This document shows positions 44,160 through 52,882 of a stretch of DNA of 64,000 nucleotides, in pieces. The stretch comes from Noviherbaspirillum sp. L7-7A (lineage in GTDB: Bacteria > Pseudomonadota > Gammaproteobacteria > Burkholderiales > Burkholderiaceae_D). The notes beneath the pieces are model-generated. The model made no database searches, had not been told where the DNA came from, and saw nothing but the letters and a program-made list of their open reading frames with translations. Numbering within the stretch: the first letter of the stretch is position 1; every line of letters starts with the position of its first letter. The position numbers were made by a program, and so were the translations under genes. Location: the NCBI RefSeq assembly GCF_019052805.1, contig NZ_JAHQRJ010000001.1, forward strand, positions 2,604,001-2,668,000, written 5' to 3'.

Positions 44160-44705
44160 TCACGAATAATCCGCTTCCCAGTCCACCGTGATCAGGCGTG
44201 CAGCCTGGTCCACGGTCTTGACGAACTGGTCGACGAAGGGAATCAGCAGTTCCGGCGCAGGCTTTTCGCCCTCCGCCACCGGCTGTTCCACCCGCAGGAT
44301 CGGATGCGCGCCATTGTCCATCAGGTCGCCGACCACGCCGAGATGCTCGCCGCGCTCATTGACCACTGCCAGGCCGATCAGGTCGACCCAGTAGAATTCA
44401 TCGTTGTCCAGCGCCGGGAAGTGGCTGCGGCGTATCTGCACCGTCGCGCCCTTCAGCGCTTCGGCCGCTTCACGGCCGGACACGCCCATCAGGCGCGCCA
44501 CCACTTCATCGTTGTGCAGCTTGGACTGCAGCATTTCGACATCGTGCAGTTCCGGCTTGTCCACCCACCAGGTCTTGGCAGACAGCAATGCATCGCCGTC
44601 CGACGAGTAAGGCCTGATGCGCACCCAGCCTTGTATGCCATATGCGCCTGTCACATGCCCGACCAGCACCAGGTCGTCAGGAATCGGCATTCCCGATGCG
44701 GTCAT
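44160..44705 (-). CDS. rimM: 16S rRNA processing protein RimM
   Basis: 181 residues. LVLVGHVTGAYGIQGWVRI begins the N-terminal domain and the PRC barrel follows (FYWVDLIGLAVVNERGEHLG, LIPFVDQFVKTVD). RimM assists 30S head maturation. AAGG lies eight bases before ATG 44705; 22 bp after rpsP. Confidence 0.97.
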   Translation of the reverse strand: MTASGMPIPDDLVLVGHVTGAYGIQGWVRIRPYSSDGDALLSAKTWWVDKPELHDVEMLQSKLHNDEVVARLMGVSGREAAEALKGATVQIRRSHFPALDNDEFYWVDLIGLAVVNERGEHLGVVGDLMDNGAHPILRVEQPVAEGEKPAPELLIPFVDQFVKTVDQAARLITVDWEADYS

Positions 44706-44727
44706 CTGTAAAACCTTGTATCAGTGA

Positions 44728-44982
44728 TCAGGCAGCGGCCTTCTTGCCGGCCTGCTCGACCAGACGGGCAGCGGTCGGCGACAGTTGCGCGCCTACGCCT
44801 TGCCAGTAGGTCAGACGGTCCTGGGCGATGCGAACCGACTCTTCAGCGCCGGAAGCCATCGGATTGAAGAAGCCGATGCGCTCGATGAAACGGCCGTCGC
44901 GACGATTGCGGGAATCGGTCACAACCAGGTTGAAGAACGGACGCTTCTTTGCGCCACCACGGGATAAACGAATCACGACCAT
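44728..44982 (-). CDS. rpsP: 30S ribosomal protein S16
   Basis: 84 residues: [20 protein letters not shown] and [15 protein letters not shown] are the S16 signature. First gene of rpsP-rimM-trmD-rplS. A TATAAT box lies 41-46 bp upstream of the start. Confidence 0.98.
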   Translation of the reverse strand: MVVIRLSRGGAKKRPFFNLVVTDSRNRRDGRFIERIGFFNPMASGAEESVRIAQDRLTYWQGVGAQLSPTAARLVEQAGKKAAA

Positions 44983-45022
44983 AATATTTCCAAAAAGTGT
45001 ACGGAGACGGAAAAAACCAGAG

Positions 45023-45028
45023 ATTATA
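45023..45028 (-). promoter_or_regulatory. -10 element of the rpsP operon
   Basis: Perfect TATAAT on the minus strand; the start site would be near 45016, a 34-nt leader. No clear -35 at 16-18 bp, although TTAGCC lies further upstream. Confidence 0.6.
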
Positions 45029-45197
45029 GCGGGTTTCTTCCGGCTACGGCTAAGTTAATCGGTGTTTTTGGGAAAGCGCAGCGCTGAAAATGCGGCGAGG
45101 CGACAGTATAAGGCGGTTTTCCGGGCCTGCGGAGATTGCCTTGCGTGCATCGCTGATGCACACTACGCCCGCAATCCCGCCTGCTACCGCCCATTCC

Positions 45198-45611
45198 ATG
45201 CCCCGCCACAAGAACAAGACTCTGGCCACCCTGCTCGCACTGCTGTTCGGCGCTGCCGGACTGCATCGCTTCTACCTATACGGACGCCGGGATTTCTGGG
45301 GCTGGCTGCATTTTGCGACGCTGCCGCTGTCGGCGCTGCTGTTGCTGGGCAATCCGGATGCGCCGGCGATCTTCACCGCGGGGCCGCTGGTGCTGTCGGT
45401 GCTGGCGGGTTTCCTGGAAACCCTGGTGATCGGCGTCATCCCGGATGAGAAATGGGATGCGCGCCACAATGCCGGCTCGGGCCGGCAGTCCAATACCCGC
45501 TGGCCGGTACCGCTGATGCTGGTGGTGGCGCTGGCATGCGGGTCGACGGCGCTGATTGCCGCCATCGCCCGCACCTTCGACATCCTGCTGACCGGCGGCT
45601 CTTACGGCTGA
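45198..45611 (+). CDS. TM2 domain membrane protein
   Basis: 137 residues. LLALLFGAAGLHRFYLYGRRDFWG is the TM2 motif (two helices joined by a short turn, with the conserved HRFYLG-type sequence), followed by two more hydrophobic segments (about 52-72 and 100-130). Function unknown. ATG 45198 matches the family start (basic PRHKNK before the first helix); an ATG at 45156 is possible. Confidence 0.75.
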   Translation: MPRHKNKTLATLLALLFGAAGLHRFYLYGRRDFWGWLHFATLPLSALLLLGNPDAPAIFTAGPLVLSVLAGFLETLVIGVIPDEKWDARHNAGSGRQSNTRWPVPLMLVVALACGSTALIAAIARTFDILLTGGSYG

Positions 45612-45621
45612 TGTTGAAGCT

Positions 45622-45655
45622 AAAGCGGCGATGCGCCCGCGCATCGCCGCGCTTT
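45622..45655. terminator. Bidirectional terminator between TM2 and acyl-CoA dehydrogenase genes
   Basis: 12-bp perfect stem GCGGCGATGCGC/GCGCATCGCCGC with AAAG before and GCTTT after, between convergent stops at 45611 and 45673. Confidence 0.75.
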
Positions 45656-45672
45656 CCCTACTGTTTCTTACC

Positions 45673-47463
45673 TCAGAACTGGTCTTCCGCCAGCGCCAGC
45701 ACGCCGGCGCTGCCGCCGACAATCGCCGCCCGGCAGCCGGGAGCCTGGGATAGCAGATAGTCGGCAAAGAAGCGCGCCGTGGCGATCTTGGCCTGGTAGA
45801 AGCGCGCATCGCCCTCACCCGCATCCAGCTTCTTCTGCGCAATCAACGCCGCGCGCGCCATCTGCCAGCCGCACAGCACGATGCCGGCCATCTTCAGGTA
45901 GGGCACGCTGCCCGCGAACACCGCCTTGATGTCGGACTTCATGTTGGCGACGATGTAATCCACTACCTCTTCCAGCGCCTTCGATCCAGCCGCCAGCTGG
46001 TTGCGGATCGCCGCCAGGTCGCCGCCGCCGGCCGATTCCAGCTCGGCTTCGGTGCGACGCACCTGCGCCAGGATGGCGCGGGCGGTGGCGCCGCCGTCGC
46101 GCACGGTCTTGCGGCCGACCAGGTCGTTGGCCTGGATCGCGGTGGTGCCTTCATAAATGGTCAGGATGCGGGCGTCGCGGTAGAACTGCGCCGCGCCGGT
46201 TTCCTCGATGAAGCCCATGCCGCCATGCACCTGCACGCCGGTGGAAGCGACGTCGATCGACATCTCGGTCGACCAGCCCTTGACGATGGGCACCATGAAT
46301 TCATAGAAGGCCTGGTTCTCGCGGCGCACCGCGGCATCGGCATGATGATGGGCCGCGTCATAGGCGGCGGCCGTGACATAGGACAGCGCGCGGGCGCCCT
46401 CGGTCTGGGCGCGCATCGACATCAGCATGCGCCGCACGTCGGGATGGTGGATGATCGCCACCGGGCCGGCCGAACCGGCCAGGTCGCGCGACTGCACCCG
46501 GTCGCGGGCATAGGCCACCGCCTTCTGGTAAGCCGTCTCGGCCACCGCCACGCCCTGCATGCCGACCGCGAAGCGGGCCGCGTTCATCATGATGAACATG
46601 TATTCCAGGCCGCGGTTTTCCTCGCCGACCAGGGTGCCGATCGCGCCGCCGTGGTCGCCGAACTGCAGCACGGCCGTCGGGCTGGCCTTGATGCCCAGCT
46701 TGTGCTCGATCGACACGCAATGCACGTCGTTGCGCGCACCCGGGCTGCCGTCGGCATTGACCAGGAACTTCGGCACCACGAACAGGGAAATGCCCTTCAC
46801 CCCTTCCGGCGCGTCCGGCGTCCTTGCCAGCACCAGGTGGATGATGTTCTCGGCCATGTCATGCTCGCCGTAGGTGATGTAGATCTTGGTGCCGGAAATC
46901 TTGTAGGTGCCGTCGCCCTGCGGCACTGCGCGGGTGCGCACCAGGGCCAGGTCGGAGCCGGCCTGCGGCTCGGTCAGGTTCATGGTACCGGTCCACTTGC
47001 CCGAGATCAGGTTGGCCAGGTAAGTATTCTTCTGCTCGTCGCTGCCGGCGGTGAGCAGCGCCTCGATCGCGCCGTCGGTCAGCAGCGGGCACAGCGCGAA
47101 CGACAGGTTGGCCGAGTTCAGCATTTCGATGCAGGGCGTGGCCACCAGCTTGGGCAAGCCCTGTCCGCCGAATTCGACCGGATGCTGCACGCCCTGCCAG
47201 CCGGCCTGGCCAAAGGCATGGAAAGCCTCCTTGAAGCCGGGCGTGGTGGCGACGTCGCCATTTTTCCAGGCGCTGGGATCGCGGTCGCCGGCCACGTTCA
47301 GCGGCGCGACGACCTCGCCGCAGAATTTCGCATTCTCCTCCAGCACCGCTTCCACGGTTTCGGGCGTGGCATCCTCGCAGCCGGGCAGGGACTGGACGGC
47401 CGGCAGGTTGGCCAGTTCATTGACCACGAACAGCATGTCCTTCAGGGGGGCGACATAGCTCAT
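45673..47463 (-). CDS. Acyl-CoA dehydrogenase, DmdC-like long form
   Basis: 596 residues, longer than classic acyl-CoA dehydrogenases (about 380) because of a C-terminal extension (about 465-590). Core motifs: GKWTGTMNLTEPQAGSDLAL and KIYITYGEHDMAENIIHLVL for FAD and substrate, GGMGFIEETGAAQFYRDARI near the end of the core. This subgroup includes 3-methylmercaptopropionyl-CoA dehydrogenase (DmdC) and unassigned fatty acyl-CoA enzymes. It lies 73 bp downstream of etfA, which would take its electrons. Confidence 0.92.
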   Translation of the reverse strand: MSYVAPLKDMLFVVNELANLPAVQSLPGCEDATPETVEAVLEENAKFCGEVVAPLNVAGDRDPSAWKNGDVATTPGFKEAFHAFGQAGWQGVQHPVEFGGQGLPKLVATPCIEMLNSANLSFALCPLLTDGAIEALLTAGSDEQKNTYLANLISGKWTGTMNLTEPQAGSDLALVRTRAVPQGDGTYKISGTKIYITYGEHDMAENIIHLVLARTPDAPEGVKGISLFVVPKFLVNADGSPGARNDVHCVSIEHKLGIKASPTAVLQFGDHGGAIGTLVGEENRGLEYMFIMMNAARFAVGMQGVAVAETAYQKAVAYARDRVQSRDLAGSAGPVAIIHHPDVRRMLMSMRAQTEGARALSYVTAAAYDAAHHHADAAVRRENQAFYEFMVPIVKGWSTEMSIDVASTGVQVHGGMGFIEETGAAQFYRDARILTIYEGTTAIQANDLVGRKTVRDGGATARAILAQVRRTEAELESAGGGDLAAIRNQLAAGSKALEEVVDYIVANMKSDIKAVFAGSVPYLKMAGIVLCGWQMARAALIAQKKLDAGEGDARFYQAKIATARFFADYLLSQAPGCRAAIVGGSAGVLALAEDQF

Positions 47464-47536
47464 CTGATTACTCCCAAAAAAATGGGCAGGTCACGCAATT
47501 GGCGCGCCCTGCCCGGTTGGATTCAAGCCGTTTTGA

Positions 47537-48466
47537 TTAACCCAGTTCCTTGACCAGTTCCGGCACCAGTTCGAACAGGTCGCCGGTGATGCCATAGTCG
47601 GCTACCGAGAAGATAGGCGCTTCCGGGTCCTTGTTGATGGCGACGATGGTCTTGGAGTCCTTCATGCCGGCCAGATGCTGGATTGCGCCGGAGATGCCGA
47701 CGGCGATATAGAGCTGCGGCGCCACGATCTTGCCGGTCTGGCCAACCTGCCAGTCGTTGGGCACGTAGCCCGCATCCACCGCGGCGCGCGATGCGCCCAT
47801 GGCGGCGCCGAGCTTGTCGGCCAGCGGCTCGAGGATCTTGAAGGCTTCGCCCGAACCCATGCCGCGGCCACCGGAAACGATCACCTTGGCGGCAGTCAGT
47901 TCCGGACGGTCAGACTTGGCCAGTTCGCGCGAGACGAAGGACGACTTGCCGGCGTCGCCAGCGGCCTCCACGTTCTCCACCGCTGCCGAGCCATCCTGCG
48001 CCGGCGCATCGAAGCCGGTGGTACGCACGGTGATCACCTTGACCGGGTCGGCCGACTGCACGGTGGCAATGGCGTTGCCGGCGTAGATCGGACGCTCGAA
48101 GGTGTCGGGCGAGACCACCCTGGTGATTTCCGAGATCTGCGCCACGTCGAGAACGGCTGCCACGCGCGGCAGGATGTTCTTGCCGTAGGCGGTGGCCGGC
48201 GCCAGGATGTGGCTGTAGTTCGACGCCAGCGCCAGCACCTGCGCGGCGACGTTCTCGGCCAGGCCGTCGGCGAACTGGGCGCCGTCGGCGACCAGCACCT
48301 TGGACACGCCGGCGATCTTCGCGGCGGCTTCGGCGGCGGCGCCGCAATTGGCGCCGGCGACCAGCACATGGACGTCGCCGTCGCACTGGGCGGCGGCGGC
48401 AACGGTGTTGAGGGTGCTGCCCTTGAGGCTAGCGTTATCGTGTTCTGCAATGACGAGTGCGGCCAT
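47537..48466 (-). CDS. etfA: Electron transfer flavoprotein alpha subunit
   Basis: 309 residues. The C-terminal FAD-binding region shows [40 protein letters not shown] and [17 protein letters not shown]. With EtfB it carries electrons from acyl-CoA dehydrogenases to the ETF:quinone oxidoreductase. 20 bp after etfB. Confidence 0.97.
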   Translation of the reverse strand: MAALVIAEHDNASLKGSTLNTVAAAAQCDGDVHVLVAGANCGAAAEAAAKIAGVSKVLVADGAQFADGLAENVAAQVLALASNYSHILAPATAYGKNILPRVAAVLDVAQISEITRVVSPDTFERPIYAGNAIATVQSADPVKVITVRTTGFDAPAQDGSAAVENVEAAGDAGKSSFVSRELAKSDRPELTAAKVIVSGGRGMGSGEAFKILEPLADKLGAAMGASRAAVDAGYVPNDWQVGQTGKIVAPQLYIAVGISGAIQHLAGMKDSKTIVAINKDPEAPIFSVADYGITGDLFELVPELVKELG

Positions 48467-48486
48467 GATGTCTCTTTATCGTGAAA

Positions 48487-49236
48487 TTAGATGACTTTCG
48501 CTTCGTTGCGCAGCTTGGCAACCAGCGTCGGGATATCCGGCACCATGATGCCGGCGGAGCGCTTGGGCGGCTCGGACACTTTCAGGGTCTTCAGGCGCGG
48601 CGTGACATCGACGCCCAGGTCGGCCGGCTTGACGTTTTCCAGCGGCTTCTTCTTGGCCTTCATGATGTTGGGCAGCGTCACATAGCGCGGCTCGTTCAGC
48701 CGCAGGTCGGTGGTGACGATGGCCGGCAGCGGCAGCGCCACGGTTTCCAGGCCGCCGTCGACCTCGCGGGTCACGGTCGCCTTGCCGTCTTCCAGCACGA
48801 CCTTGGAGGCGAACGTCGCCTGGCCCCAGCCCAGGAGCGCGGCCAGCATCTGGCCGGTCTGGTTGCTGTCGTCATCGATGGCCTGCTTGCCCAGGATGAT
48901 CAGCTGGGGCTGCTCCTTGTCGGCCAGGGCCTTCAACAGCTTGGCCACGGCCAGCGGCTGCAGCTCTTCGGCGGTTTCGACCAAAATGCCGCGGTCGGCG
49001 CCGATGGCCATTGCAGTGCGCAGGGTTTCCTGGCACTGGGTCACGCCGCAGGACACGGCGACAACTTCGGTGACCTTGCCGGCTTCCTTCAGGCGCATCG
49101 CTTCTTCCACAGCGATTTCGTCGAAGGGGTTCATGGACATCTTCACGTTGGCAATGTCGACGCCAGAGCCGTCGGATTTGACCCGCACCTTGACGTTGTA
49201 GTCCACCACGCGCTTGACTGGAACCAGTACTTTCAT
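48487..49236 (-). CDS. etfB: Electron transfer flavoprotein beta subunit
   Basis: 249 residues: [37 protein letters not shown] and the AMP-binding [20 protein letters not shown] are diagnostic. First gene of etfB-etfA-acyl-CoA dehydrogenase. A TATAAT box at 49291-49286 and a 16-bp dyad just downstream form its control region. Confidence 0.97.
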   Translation of the reverse strand: MKVLVPVKRVVDYNVKVRVKSDGSGVDIANVKMSMNPFDEIAVEEAMRLKEAGKVTEVVAVSCGVTQCQETLRTAMAIGADRGILVETAEELQPLAVAKLLKALADKEQPQLIILGKQAIDDDSNQTGQMLAALLGWGQATFASKVVLEDGKATVTREVDGGLETVALPLPAIVTTDLRLNEPRYVTLPNIMKAKKKPLENVKPADLGVDVTPRLKTLKVSEPPKRSAGIMVPDIPTLVAKLRNEAKVI

Positions 49237-49259
49237 AGCTCTGCCTTTGAAAAATCGAA

Positions 49260-49291
49260 TTGACGTTAACGTAAACCGAATCGGGATTATA
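49260..49291 (-). promoter_or_regulatory. etfB promoter -10 and LiuR-like operator
   Basis: Minus-strand TATAAT at 49291-49286. At 49260-49275 plus strand TTGACGTTAACGTAAA is a 16-bp dyad with a single mismatched pair, placed at about +4 to +19. It resembles sites of the MerR-family regulator LiuR, which controls branched-chain amino acid and acyl-CoA catabolism in proteobacteria; assignment is by memory of the motif and needs a matrix search. Confidence 0.5.
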
Positions 49292-49373
49292 AGAGTAAAT
49301 CAGCTAACCTGCCGAAATTTAGCACGCTCGTGCTATTAGTGGGTAGAGTGCGGCCACTAAATAGTGAAAAAAA

Positions 49374-49601
49374 CTATTTCCGCTGCATGTAGAAGGTGAA
49401 CTCGGCGCCGTTCTGGGACTGCTCCAGCAAGTGGTTGCCGGTCTGGCGGGCAAATGCCTGAAAATCCCGCACCGAACCGGAATCGGTTGCGACAACACGC
49501 AGCACTTCACCGCTGGCCATCTCGGCCAGGGCTTTTTTCGCTTTCAGGATGGGCAACGGGCAGTTCAGGCCGCGCGCGTCGAGATCCTTGTGGAATTCCA
49601 T
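49374..49601 (-). CDS. TusA/SirA family sulfurtransferase-like protein
   Basis: 75 residues. MEFHKDLDARGLNCPLPILK carries the conserved CPxP motif with Cys14 as sulfur carrier; the remainder (VLRVVATDSGSVRDFQAFAR) is the TusA fold. TusA-like proteins pass sulfur in tRNA thiolation or sulfur metabolism; which pathway is used here is unknown. ATG 49601 follows AAGG; the frame further upstream runs through the 29-bp palindrome and is not coding. Confidence 0.88.
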   Translation of the reverse strand: MEFHKDLDARGLNCPLPILKAKKALAEMASGEVLRVVATDSGSVRDFQAFARQTGNHLLEQSQNGAEFTFYMQRK

Positions 49602-49646
49602 TGTTGCTAGCCTTAAAAAAATGTTGCCGAATTCTAGCCCAAATCG

Positions 49647-49675
49647 ATGGCATTGATGCAATGCATCAATGCCAT
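49647..49675. promoter_or_regulatory. 29-bp perfect palindrome upstream of the TusA-like gene
   Basis: Arms ATGGCATTGATGCA (49647-49660) and TGCATCAATGCCAT (49662-49675) around one A. It is 46 bp upstream of the TusA-like start and overlaps a plausible minus-strand -35 (TTGCAT) for a -10 TAGAAT at about 49637-49632. An operator is more likely than a recR terminator because the arms leave no loop and no T run follows closely. Confidence 0.6.
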
Positions 49676-49804
49676 TCAGGCTGAAGAATGCATTTGACGC
49701 GCTTATTGCTGCAGATAAGGCAAAAACCTTGCTTATCAAGGGAAGAGCTTGCCTCGTATTGATTTCGCGCGTTAAACCCGCACTAAATTCGCGCTAGGTC
49801 CGCG

Positions 49805-50401
49805 TCAAGTCGCACGCCGGTCCAGCATGGCACGGGCAATGGTGCCGGCATCGACATATTCCAGTTCGCCACCGACCGGAACTCCACGCGCCAGGCGGCT
49901 GACTTTCAGGCCGCGTGCTTTCAGGGTTTCGCTGATGTAATGGGCGGTCGCTTCGCCTTCATTGGTGAAATTGGTGGCCAGCACGACTTCCTGCACCACG
50001 CCATCGCTGGCGCGCTGCATCAGCCGCTCCAGGTGGATGTCGCGCGGACCAATACCGTCCAGCGGCGACAGGCGGCCCATCAGCACGAAATACAGGCCCT
50101 TGTAGGTCAGGGTCTGCTCGATCATCAACTGGTCGGCCGGCGTTTCGACGACGCACAGGAGGGCCGGGTCGCGCTCCGGGCCCAGGCAGGTCTCGCAGAC
50201 GTCGTTCTCGGTGAAGGTATTGCACATCCTGCAGTGGTGAATCCGCTCCACCGCCTGGGTCAATGCCCGGCCCAGCATGGCCGCGCCTTCACGGTCATGC
50301 TGCATCAGGTGATACGAGATGCGCTGCGCGGACTTGGGGCCGATGCCGGGCAGGCGGCGCAGCGCTTCGGTCAGGAAGTCAAGACTGGACGGGGTCTTCA
50401 C
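49805..50401 (-). CDS. recR: Recombination protein RecR
   Basis: 198 residues: helix-hairpin-helix start ([16 protein letters not shown]), zinc-binding [16 protein letters not shown] and Toprim domain ([35 protein letters not shown]). It acts with RecF/RecO to load RecA at gaps. 15 bp after ybaB in the dnaX-ybaB-recR operon. Confidence 0.98.
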   Translation of the reverse strand: MKTPSSLDFLTEALRRLPGIGPKSAQRISYHLMQHDREGAAMLGRALTQAVERIHHCRMCNTFTENDVCETCLGPERDPALLCVVETPADQLMIEQTLTYKGLYFVLMGRLSPLDGIGPRDIHLERLMQRASDGVVQEVVLATNFTNEGEATAHYISETLKARGLKVSRLARGVPVGGELEYVDAGTIARAMLDRRAT

Positions 50402-50416
50402 AAGCTGTCAGCCCGT

Positions 50417-50743
50417 TCAGAACGGCATCTTGAAGCCGGGAGGCAGCGGCAGTCCCGCCGAAATGCCGGCCATCTTTTCCTGGGTCGTGGCTTCGGCCTT
50501 GCGCACCGCGTCATTGAAGGCGGCGGCGACCAGGTCCTCCAGCATGTCGCGGTCGTCGCCCAGCAGCGACGGGTCGATCGATACCCGCTTGACGTCGTTC
50601 TTGCAGGTCATCACCACCTTGACCATGCCGGCGCCGGACTGGCCTTCCACCTCGATGGTGGCGAGCTGGTCCTGCATCTTCTTCATGTTGTCCTGCATTG
50701 CCTGGGCTTGCTTCATCAGGCCTGCCAACTGGTTTTTCATCAT
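50417..50743 (-). CDS. ybaB: Nucleoid-associated protein YbaB/EbfC
   Basis: 108 residues: [40 protein letters not shown] and VDPSLL-type [20 protein letters not shown] are the family hallmarks. A dimeric DNA-binding protein; 18 bp after dnaX. Confidence 0.97.
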   Translation of the reverse strand: MMKNQLAGLMKQAQAMQDNMKKMQDQLATIEVEGQSGAGMVKVVMTCKNDVKRVSIDPSLLGDDRDMLEDLVAAAFNDAVRKAEATTQEKMAGISAGLPLPPGFKMPF

Positions 50744-50761
50744 GTTCCGCTCCTGGTAGGG

Positions 50762-52759
50762 TCAAACTGGTTTGATAGATCCCGGCACGATGATCGCACC
50801 GAATTCGCGCTTCAGCGTCTGTATGAATGGGTCGCTATGCATGGTTTGTTCCGCCTGCAACTGCCGTGCCTCCCGGTCCGCGACCGCCTTCGCATTGGCG
50901 GTCTGGCGCGCCGCGCCGATTTCCGTGGTCACCCGGGCGGGTTTGCCGAAGCGCTCTTCCAGCGCGGCGGTGAGCTTGTCCACCGTGGCGCTGGAGCACA
51001 GGGTCTCGATCGGCACCCGCAGCTTGAACAGGAAAGTATTGCCTTCCTGTACGCATTCCAGCAATTCGCTCTGCTGCGCCAGCTGGTGCACCACGCCGCG
51101 CACCGGCAGACCGGCTGCCAGCACCGGCCAGTCGCCGTCCCATTCCAGCGCCGGTACCGGTACAGGTGGGGGCGCGGGCGGCAATTCCAAAGCCGGCGGC
51201 GCGGCAGTGATGGGTGCGGCGGGCTCGGCTACGGCAATTTCAGTTTTTTTTTGAGCCGGTTCCATGTAGTCGTCGTCGAACACCGGGATGTCGTCCCATG
51301 GCGGCGGCATGTCCGACGCAGCCGGCCTGGACTGCGGCACCGGCATCGGCGCGACGGCGGCAAGAGCGGCGACTGGCTGGGATGGCACTGTCTGGGGCGA
51401 AGCCGGCGCCGCAGCCGGCGCGCCGCCACGCTTCATGTTGCGCGCCGCTTCCAGCGCGGCGCGGGCCGGGCTGATGGCACCACGCGGCGGCGGTGCCTTC
51501 GCTGCCGGTTCGGCCGGTGCGACTGCTGTGCGTGCCGGCGGCTCTGCCGCTACAGCGGCGGCGGCGCGTACCGGCGATGGCGCAGGTGCGGCGGGTATGG
51601 CTGGCGCCGCTGGCCGGACGGGCGCCGCGGCACGCGCAGGCGCTTCCTCCTGCGGCAGATTGCCCGGCCGGAAGGCCAGCATGCGCAGCAGCGTCATCGT
51701 GAAGCCGGCGTACTCGTCCGGCGCCAGGCCCAGCTCGTTTCTGCCATGCACGGCAATCTGGTAGTACAGCTGCACCTCTTCGGCATCGAACAGCTGCGCC
51801 AGGCGCAGGATATGTTCACGCTCCGGCACGTCCTCAGGCAGGGCGGCCGGCACCGACTGTGCCAGCGCCACCCGGTGCAGGAGGGAACCGAGATCCTGCA
51901 GAGCGGCGTTGTAGGACAGGCTGCGCGCGGCCATGTCGTCGGCCACCGCCAGCAGCGCGGCGCCGTCGTCGGTCGCCAGCGCATCGAGCAGGCGCACCAG
52001 GAAGGACTGGTCGAGCGTGCCCAGCATGCCTTGCACCGCGTCCAGCGTGACCCTGCCGGCCGCATAGGCGATGGCCTGGTCGGTCAGGGAAAGCGCGTCG
52101 CGCATCGAGCCATGGGCGCCCTGCGCCAGGAGGCGCAGCGCCGGCAGTTCGAATTCGATCTGCTCCTGGCCGAGAATGTTTTCCAGGTGGCCGACGATAT
52201 GGCCCGGCGGCATCTGCTTGAGATTGAACTGCAGGCAGCGCGACAGCACCGTGACCGGTATCTTCTGCGGATCGGTGGTCGCCAGGATGAATTTCACATG
52301 CTCGGGCGGCTCTTCCAGGGTTTTCAGCATCGCGTTGAATGCCTGGTTGGTCAGCATGTGGACTTCGTCGATCATGTAGACCTTGAAGCGGGCATTCGAC
52401 GGCGCATAGACCGCCTGTTCCAGCAGCTGCGCCATGTCGTCGACGCCGCGGTTGGATGCCGCGTCCATCTCGATATAGTCGACGAAGCGGCCGGCGTCGA
52501 TCGCCACGCAGGCTTCGCAGACGCCGCAGGGATGGGCGGTGATGTCGCCCTGCCCGTCGGGGCCGGTGCAGTTGAAGCACTTGGCCAGGATGCGCGACAG
52601 CGTGGTCTTGCCCACGCCGCGGGTGCCGGTGAACAGGTAGGCATGGTGCAGGCGCTTCTGTTCCAGCGCATGGCTCAGCGCCCGCACCACGTGCTCCTGC
52701 CCGACGAGCGTTTCGAAGCTTTTCGGTCGATATTTGCGGGCGAGGACTTGATAGGACAT
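50762..52759 (-). CDS. dnaX: DNA polymerase III subunits gamma and tau
   Basis: 665 residues (tau). AAA+ domain with Walker A GTRGVGKTT (about 45-53), zinc Cys cluster C61...CGVCEAC (to about 84), DEVHML Walker B (131-136) and SRC sensor 1; domain III to about 365; a Pro/Ala-rich linker 370-540; and tau-specific C-terminal domains 540-665 (DGDWPVLAAGLPVRG...). At K504-K505 the coding strand has nine A (51252-51244): a -1 shift or an extra A in the transcript gives Asn then TGA at 51242-51240, a 506-residue gamma form. First gene of dnaX-ybaB-recR. Confidence 0.97.
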   Translation of the reverse strand: MSYQVLARKYRPKSFETLVGQEHVVRALSHALEQKRLHHAYLFTGTRGVGKTTLSRILAKCFNCTGPDGQGDITAHPCGVCEACVAIDAGRFVDYIEMDAASNRGVDDMAQLLEQAVYAPSNARFKVYMIDEVHMLTNQAFNAMLKTLEEPPEHVKFILATTDPQKIPVTVLSRCLQFNLKQMPPGHIVGHLENILGQEQIEFELPALRLLAQGAHGSMRDALSLTDQAIAYAAGRVTLDAVQGMLGTLDQSFLVRLLDALATDDGAALLAVADDMAARSLSYNAALQDLGSLLHRVALAQSVPAALPEDVPEREHILRLAQLFDAEEVQLYYQIAVHGRNELGLAPDEYAGFTMTLLRMLAFRPGNLPQEEAPARAAAPVRPAAPAIPAAPAPSPVRAAAAVAAEPPARTAVAPAEPAAKAPPPRGAISPARAALEAARNMKRGGAPAAAPASPQTVPSQPVAALAAVAPMPVPQSRPAASDMPPPWDDIPVFDDDYMEPAQKKTEIAVAEPAAPITAAPPALELPPAPPPVPVPALEWDGDWPVLAAGLPVRGVVHQLAQQSELLECVQEGNTFLFKLRVPIETLCSSATVDKLTAALEERFGKPARVTTEIGAARQTANAKAVADREARQLQAEQTMHSDPFIQTLKREFGAIIVPGSIKPV
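51240..51253 (-). promoter_or_regulatory. A9 slippery tract with immediate -1 stop in dnaX
   Basis: Minus-strand CAA AAA AAA ACT GAA in the tau frame; the -1 frame reads AAC TGA directly after the run. This is the layout expected for programmed frameshifting or transcriptional slippage making the gamma subunit, as in E. coli (ribosomal) and Thermus (A9 slippage). Confidence 0.75.
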
Positions 52760-52882
52760 GGCGTTGCGGAAATTGACTGAAGCAGCATTTTACCCGACTG
52801 CCGATCAGCGCCTGAAGCCGCTTGAACCGGAATGGCGCCGGGCCCAGAATTGACGGAACGGAAAATCGGAGGAGACGACATC

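Noticed and set aside
49647-49675. Palindrome read as the recR terminator
   Set aside because: One-base centre leaves a poor loop, the T run is about 25 bases away, and it sits at promoter distance from the TusA-like gene.
49940-52780. Plus-strand 946-aa ORF
   Set aside because: Antisense to recR, ybaB and dnaX.
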